NCBI GenBank assembly: GCA_028818385.1
Contig: JAPPNY010000157.1
Coordinates: 1 to 27,028, forward strand
Reading direction: 5' to 3'
DNA: 27,028 nucleotides
Source of the DNA: Spirochaetaceae bacterium
GTDB lineage: Bacteria > Spirochaetota > Spirochaetia > SZUA-6 > Bin103
Part shown: positions 24,683 through 27,028 of the stretch, one piece after another
Numbering within the stretch: position 1 is the first letter of the stretch
How the letters are laid out: the number at the start of each line of letters is the position of its first letter
Program-made: the position numbers and the translations under genes
The notes under the pieces: generated by a model
Database searches by the model: none
What the model was told of the DNA's origin: nothing
Seen by the model: only the letters and a program-made list of their open reading frames with translations

Positions 24683-26174
24683 CGAAACCCTCCACGTGTA
24701 GTCTCACGGTGACCAGACCGTACGGCGGAATCGGCGCCTCCGCCACCCCGTCGCGCACGGGCAGCCGCTCGCGGTCGTTTTCGAGCAGGTCGCACCGCCA
24801 CGCGGCCTTGACCGGACGCGCCGGCCCGCCGAGGCGCGCTGCCCCCTGCCGGCCGGCGACCTCGCGCAGCCGCACGACCAGGCCGCGGTCACGGTCGCCC
24901 GGCCTGTCCTCGGCCCGCTTGATCGCCTGCACCACCACCGACGGGTGGGTGTCGATCTCCATCAGTCGGCCGCGCGGCGCGCGGCGGTCGAGCGGTTGGC
25001 CCGGCTCCGCGTCCACGTCGAGCGCCGCGTCACGCTCCGCGTCGGGGACCTTGTCCTCATTGCGCAGGTCCGTGGAGTCTCCCGCCGGAGGCGTCACCCA
25101 GGCCGGCAGCTCCTGGTGGCAGCGCAGGCCGAAGCGGGTCGCGCGCACCGGGTCGAACGGGCCGGCGTGGCTGGTCAGGCAGAAGTCCAGGTCCAGGAAG
25201 CCGTCCTGCCAGCTCTCGGCGCCCTGGAACAGCGGCGCGTTGGTGTTCTCCAGGTTGTCGAGCACGTAGAAGAACAGCGCCCCGTCGCGCGGCTCGTAGC
25301 GGACGTCCTCCCAGGCGTGGGTGCGGATGCCGCCCACTTCCACCACCGCCGGGCCGATCGGGCTGACCACCGCCGTGAAACCGTCGTCGCCGACCGCCAC
25401 GAAGCGGTTCAGCCCGGTGAAGCCCGTGAACGAGCCGGGGAGCTGGTCGCGCCCGAGCCGGATCACGGCGTTGGCGACCTCGCAATGCACGGCCGGGTCC
25501 GGGATCGCCAGCGGCAGGCCCAGGTAGCCCTCCTCCTTGCCCAGAGTCTCCTGCTTGCGCAGCCGGTTGCGGAAGCGCACCAGCCGTTCGCCGGCGTACA
25601 GGCTCACCTCCTGCGTGAGCCGGCAGGAGACGCCGTCCAGCTCCAGTTCCGATTCCAGCTCCAGCGCCGCCATCACCGGCCCCGCGTGGCGCACGCGGCA
25701 GGCCGTCACGCGGGTGCGGGCGGAGCGCACCAGCCAGTCGCGCTCCGGGATGCGGCCCATCACCGTGCGCTCGCCGCCGAATGCCGTCCACGTCGGATCG
25801 TGCGCGAGCAGGCGTCCGCGCATCGTGTACAGGTCGTCGTGGAAACGGGGCTTCACGCGCCGGTAGATGAACTGACCGGCGCCGTGCCCGGCCTGGGGGC
25901 AGAGCAGCTCGCGCCGCTGTTCCTTGTCCACGATCGAGGTCACCCCCCGCTCGGGGGTCACGCCGATCGCGTACCAGCGGTTCTCCAGCGTCCCCTCGGA
26001 GACGCGCAGTTCGGCGTCCTCCCCCGCAGCGGAACCGCGGCCGGGGACGACCACGACCGTGTCCCAGCCAAGCGGCTCGACGCGTGGCGCGCGGAAGCAG
26101 ACGTCGTAACCCATGTGGTCGCCGCGGGTGACCTGCGCGGGCACCTCGGTGCCGGTGGCGGACAGTACGCGCAC
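24669..26174 (-). CDS. GH38 alpha-mannosidase-like protein, 5'-truncated (C-terminal half only)
   Basis: Open frame of 501 residues from a GTG at 26174. The protein starts in the middle of the GH38 architecture: VRVLSATGTEVPAQV is a linker beta domain, and ENRWYAIGVTPERGVTSIVDKE is the typical opening of the Glyco_hydro_38C domain. VANAVIRLGRDQLPGSFTGF and later FFYVLDNLENTN continue this all-beta domain. A complete enzyme has about 800-1,000 residues with a catalytic N-terminal domain holding the zinc site; none of that is present. Family-like residues continue upstream of the GTG (TTGWRQDQRRD) to an in-frame TGA inside a palindrome at 26209-26221, so the 5' part was lost rather than never there. 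No ribosome site is seen. Probably a non-functional fragment, though the downstream creatininase has its own start signals. Confidence 0.8.
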   Translation of the reverse strand: MRVLSATGTEVPAQVTRGDHMGYDVCFRAPRVEPLGWDTVVVVPGRGSAAGEDAELRVSEGTLENRWYAIGVTPERGVTSIVDKEQRRELLCPQAGHGAGQFIYRRVKPRFHDDLYTMRGRLLAHDPTWTAFGGERTVMGRIPERDWLVRSARTRVTACRVRHAGPVMAALELESELELDGVSCRLTQEVSLYAGERLVRFRNRLRKQETLGKEEGYLGLPLAIPDPAVHCEVANAVIRLGRDQLPGSFTGFTGLNRFVAVGDDGFTAVVSPIGPAVVEVGGIRTHAWEDVRYEPRDGALFFYVLDNLENTNAPLFQGAESWQDGFLDLDFCLTSHAGPFDPVRATRFGLRCHQELPAWVTPPAGDSTDLRNEDKVPDAERDAALDVDAEPGQPLDRRAPRGRLMEIDTHPSVVVQAIKRAEDRPGDRDRGLVVRLREVAGRQGAARLGGPARPVKAAWRCDLLENDRERLPVRDGVAEAPIPPYGLVTVRLHVEGFDGSI

Positions 26175-26208
26175 GTCACGTCGCTGGTCCTGCCGCCAGC
26201 CGGTAGTG

Positions 26209-26221
26209 TCTCAGTCTGAGA
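26209..26221. repeat. 13-base palindrome at the GH38 truncation point
   Basis: TCTCAG-T-CTGAGA, a perfect palindrome around one base. GH38-like residues on the minus strand end exactly at its inner side, and the in-frame stop lies within it. It could be the scar or terminal repeat of a lost mobile element or a recombination site. Confidence 0.6.
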
Positions 26222-26247
26222 TGGGCGGGACTTGACGGGCGGTTGCC

Positions 26248-26784
26248 CTACGGCGTGACCCGCTGAAGCACGATGCCGCATCCGATGACTGTGGGAGGCG
26301 GTGGTTGCCAATCATCATCCGGTCGAACTACTCCATACCATGGTCCCTCAACGCACATGGTATTGGCGCCGACGCGAACCCCCGGCCCCCATTCGACTCC
26401 GCGATGGTCGGGTCCTATTGACAGATAGAGACTGCCATCTGAGGCGATCCCCCAGTGCTTGGTGTTCCCAGTTGATCTGTTCCCCTCTCCTGCATGCCAG
26501 ATGAGGCGAGCATTGGTTCCGAATGTGACAACCGCGGCCGCGTGAGGCCAATCCCCGTACTCGATGGCACGCCATGTCGATCCTGCGAGGTGGTCGAAGG
26601 TCATGACTGTTCCGCTGGACATGTCGGCTGCCGTTGGAGGCGAGCCGACTGCCACCGTGGCATCAGCGAGGCGTTCGCTTACCTCGTCGATGTGCTCCTG
26701 AGTGATCTCGCAGGCGCTTATCAGTAGAACGGCCGCCGCGGCGACCCGCATGGGCGGGAACGGTAGAGCTCGGTATAGGGACAT
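26248..26784 (-). CDS. Small predicted lipoprotein of unknown function
   Basis: Product of 178 residues from the ATG at 26784, which has AAGGA eight bases upstream; the frame is open to another ATG at 26808. The N-terminus has a basic/aromatic start, a hydrophobic run (MRVAAAAVLLISAC) and a good lipobox LISAC, then a charged helix (EITQEHIDEVSERLADA). The rest is rich in Gly, Trp and Thr and looks all-beta: DHLAGSTWRAIEYGDW, VVTFGTNARLIWHAGEG, WGIASDGSLYLSIG, and a Pro-rich end with two Cys. It resembles small secreted beta-barrel lipoproteins in style, but I recognise no family. Base composition is lower in GC than the GH38 gene beside it. It lies 74 bases upstream of the GH38 fragment on the same strand. 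Confidence 0.65.
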   Translation of the reverse strand: MSLYRALPFPPMRVAAAAVLLISACEITQEHIDEVSERLADATVAVGSPPTAADMSSGTVMTFDHLAGSTWRAIEYGDWPHAAAVVTFGTNARLIWHAGEGNRSTGNTKHWGIASDGSLYLSIGPDHRGVEWGPGVRVGANTMCVEGPWYGVVRPDDDWQPPPPTVIGCGIVLQRVTP

Positions 26785-26827
26785 GGTCTGCGTCCTTGAG
26801 CCCGACAAAGGGCCGGGCCATGTGATT

Positions 26828-26975
26828 TGAGCCCACCAGAGAAGTCACGATCGTCCATTTCTGTACCTCCCGCCTGGCTGTTCACCGCGGCCGCAGGGAG
26901 CTACCCCACGGCCATGCGCGGCTGTTGTATCGACCAGGTGACCCGGCATCGGCCGGTGACGTCCTGGTGGGCTCA
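26828..26975. repeat. 12-bp perfect inverted repeat flanking 124 bases near the window end
   Basis: TGAGCCCACCAG at 26828-26839 and its exact reverse complement at 26964-26975. The enclosed 124 bases hold no recognisable gene. It could be a small palindromic element, ends of a decayed mobile element, or chance. The rest of 26785-27028 shows no gene. Confidence 0.45.
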
Positions 26976-27028
26976 TCAGGGCGATCCCACGCTGACAGAG
27001 GACTGGTGATCCTGTGAATGAGTCGATA

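Noticed and set aside
24945..26219. 424-residue plus-strand open frame
   Set aside because: Antisense to the GH38 fragment; low-complexity His/Arg/Val content and no ribosome site or motif.

Overview
The window looks like a chromosomal segment of a high-GC spirochaete. The main evidence is the first large gene: an outer-membrane protein of the Treponema Tpr/Msp (MOSP) type, a family I know only from spirochaetes. The placement is an inference from that gene; no rRNA, tRNA or other phylogenetic marker is present to confirm it. Most of the window is GC-rich with strongly GC-biased third codon positions. Two stretches (about 22.0-23.8 kb and 26.2-27.0 kb) are visibly less GC-rich and hold lipoproteins and small or unrecognised reading frames, which may be acquired DNA.

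Layout. 1-2.1 kb: end of an SH3-domain protein, translation factor IF-1 (infA, minus strand), a divergent promoter region, and the MOSP-type porin with a strong terminator. 2.2-8.2 kb: leucyl aminopeptidase (pepA) flanked by two broken pieces of a Phd/PIN toxin-antitoxin module, a Uma2-type predicted nuclease, an AAA-ATPase/PD-(D/E)XK protein on the minus strand, and one intact copy of the same toxin-antitoxin module. 8.3-8.7 kb: a short single-stranded DNA-binding protein lacking the usual acidic tip. 8.7-9.6 kb: no intact gene recognised, but a hairpin, a small secreted-membrane-protein gene whose signal peptide lies in the wrong frame, and a perfect 22-bp dyad.

9.6-21.3 kb, all plus strand: membrane-fusion protein, RND efflux pump, a Tag-like 3-methyladenine DNA glycosylase, a GPH-family (MelB-like) symporter, and a 1,823-residue protein that is two UvrA proteins fused head to tail, with four ABC ATPase modules. 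The last three genes are tightly packed and the last two overlap. The run combines export with two kinds of DNA-lesion recognition, so a role in tolerating genotoxic compounds is a reasonable hypothesis. It is not demonstrated by the sequence.

21.3-27.0 kb: a strong hairpin, then a small secreted or anchored FxLYD-like protein with Gly/Glu/His repeats (minus), a lipoprotein with a metzincin-like zinc motif (plus), a creatininase-family amidohydrolase overlapping a GH38 alpha-mannosidase C-terminal fragment (minus), and another small lipoprotein (minus). The GH38 gene has lost its catalytic N-terminal half, and the break coincides with a 13-bp palindrome. I see no tRNA, rRNA, CRISPR array, transposase or phage gene.
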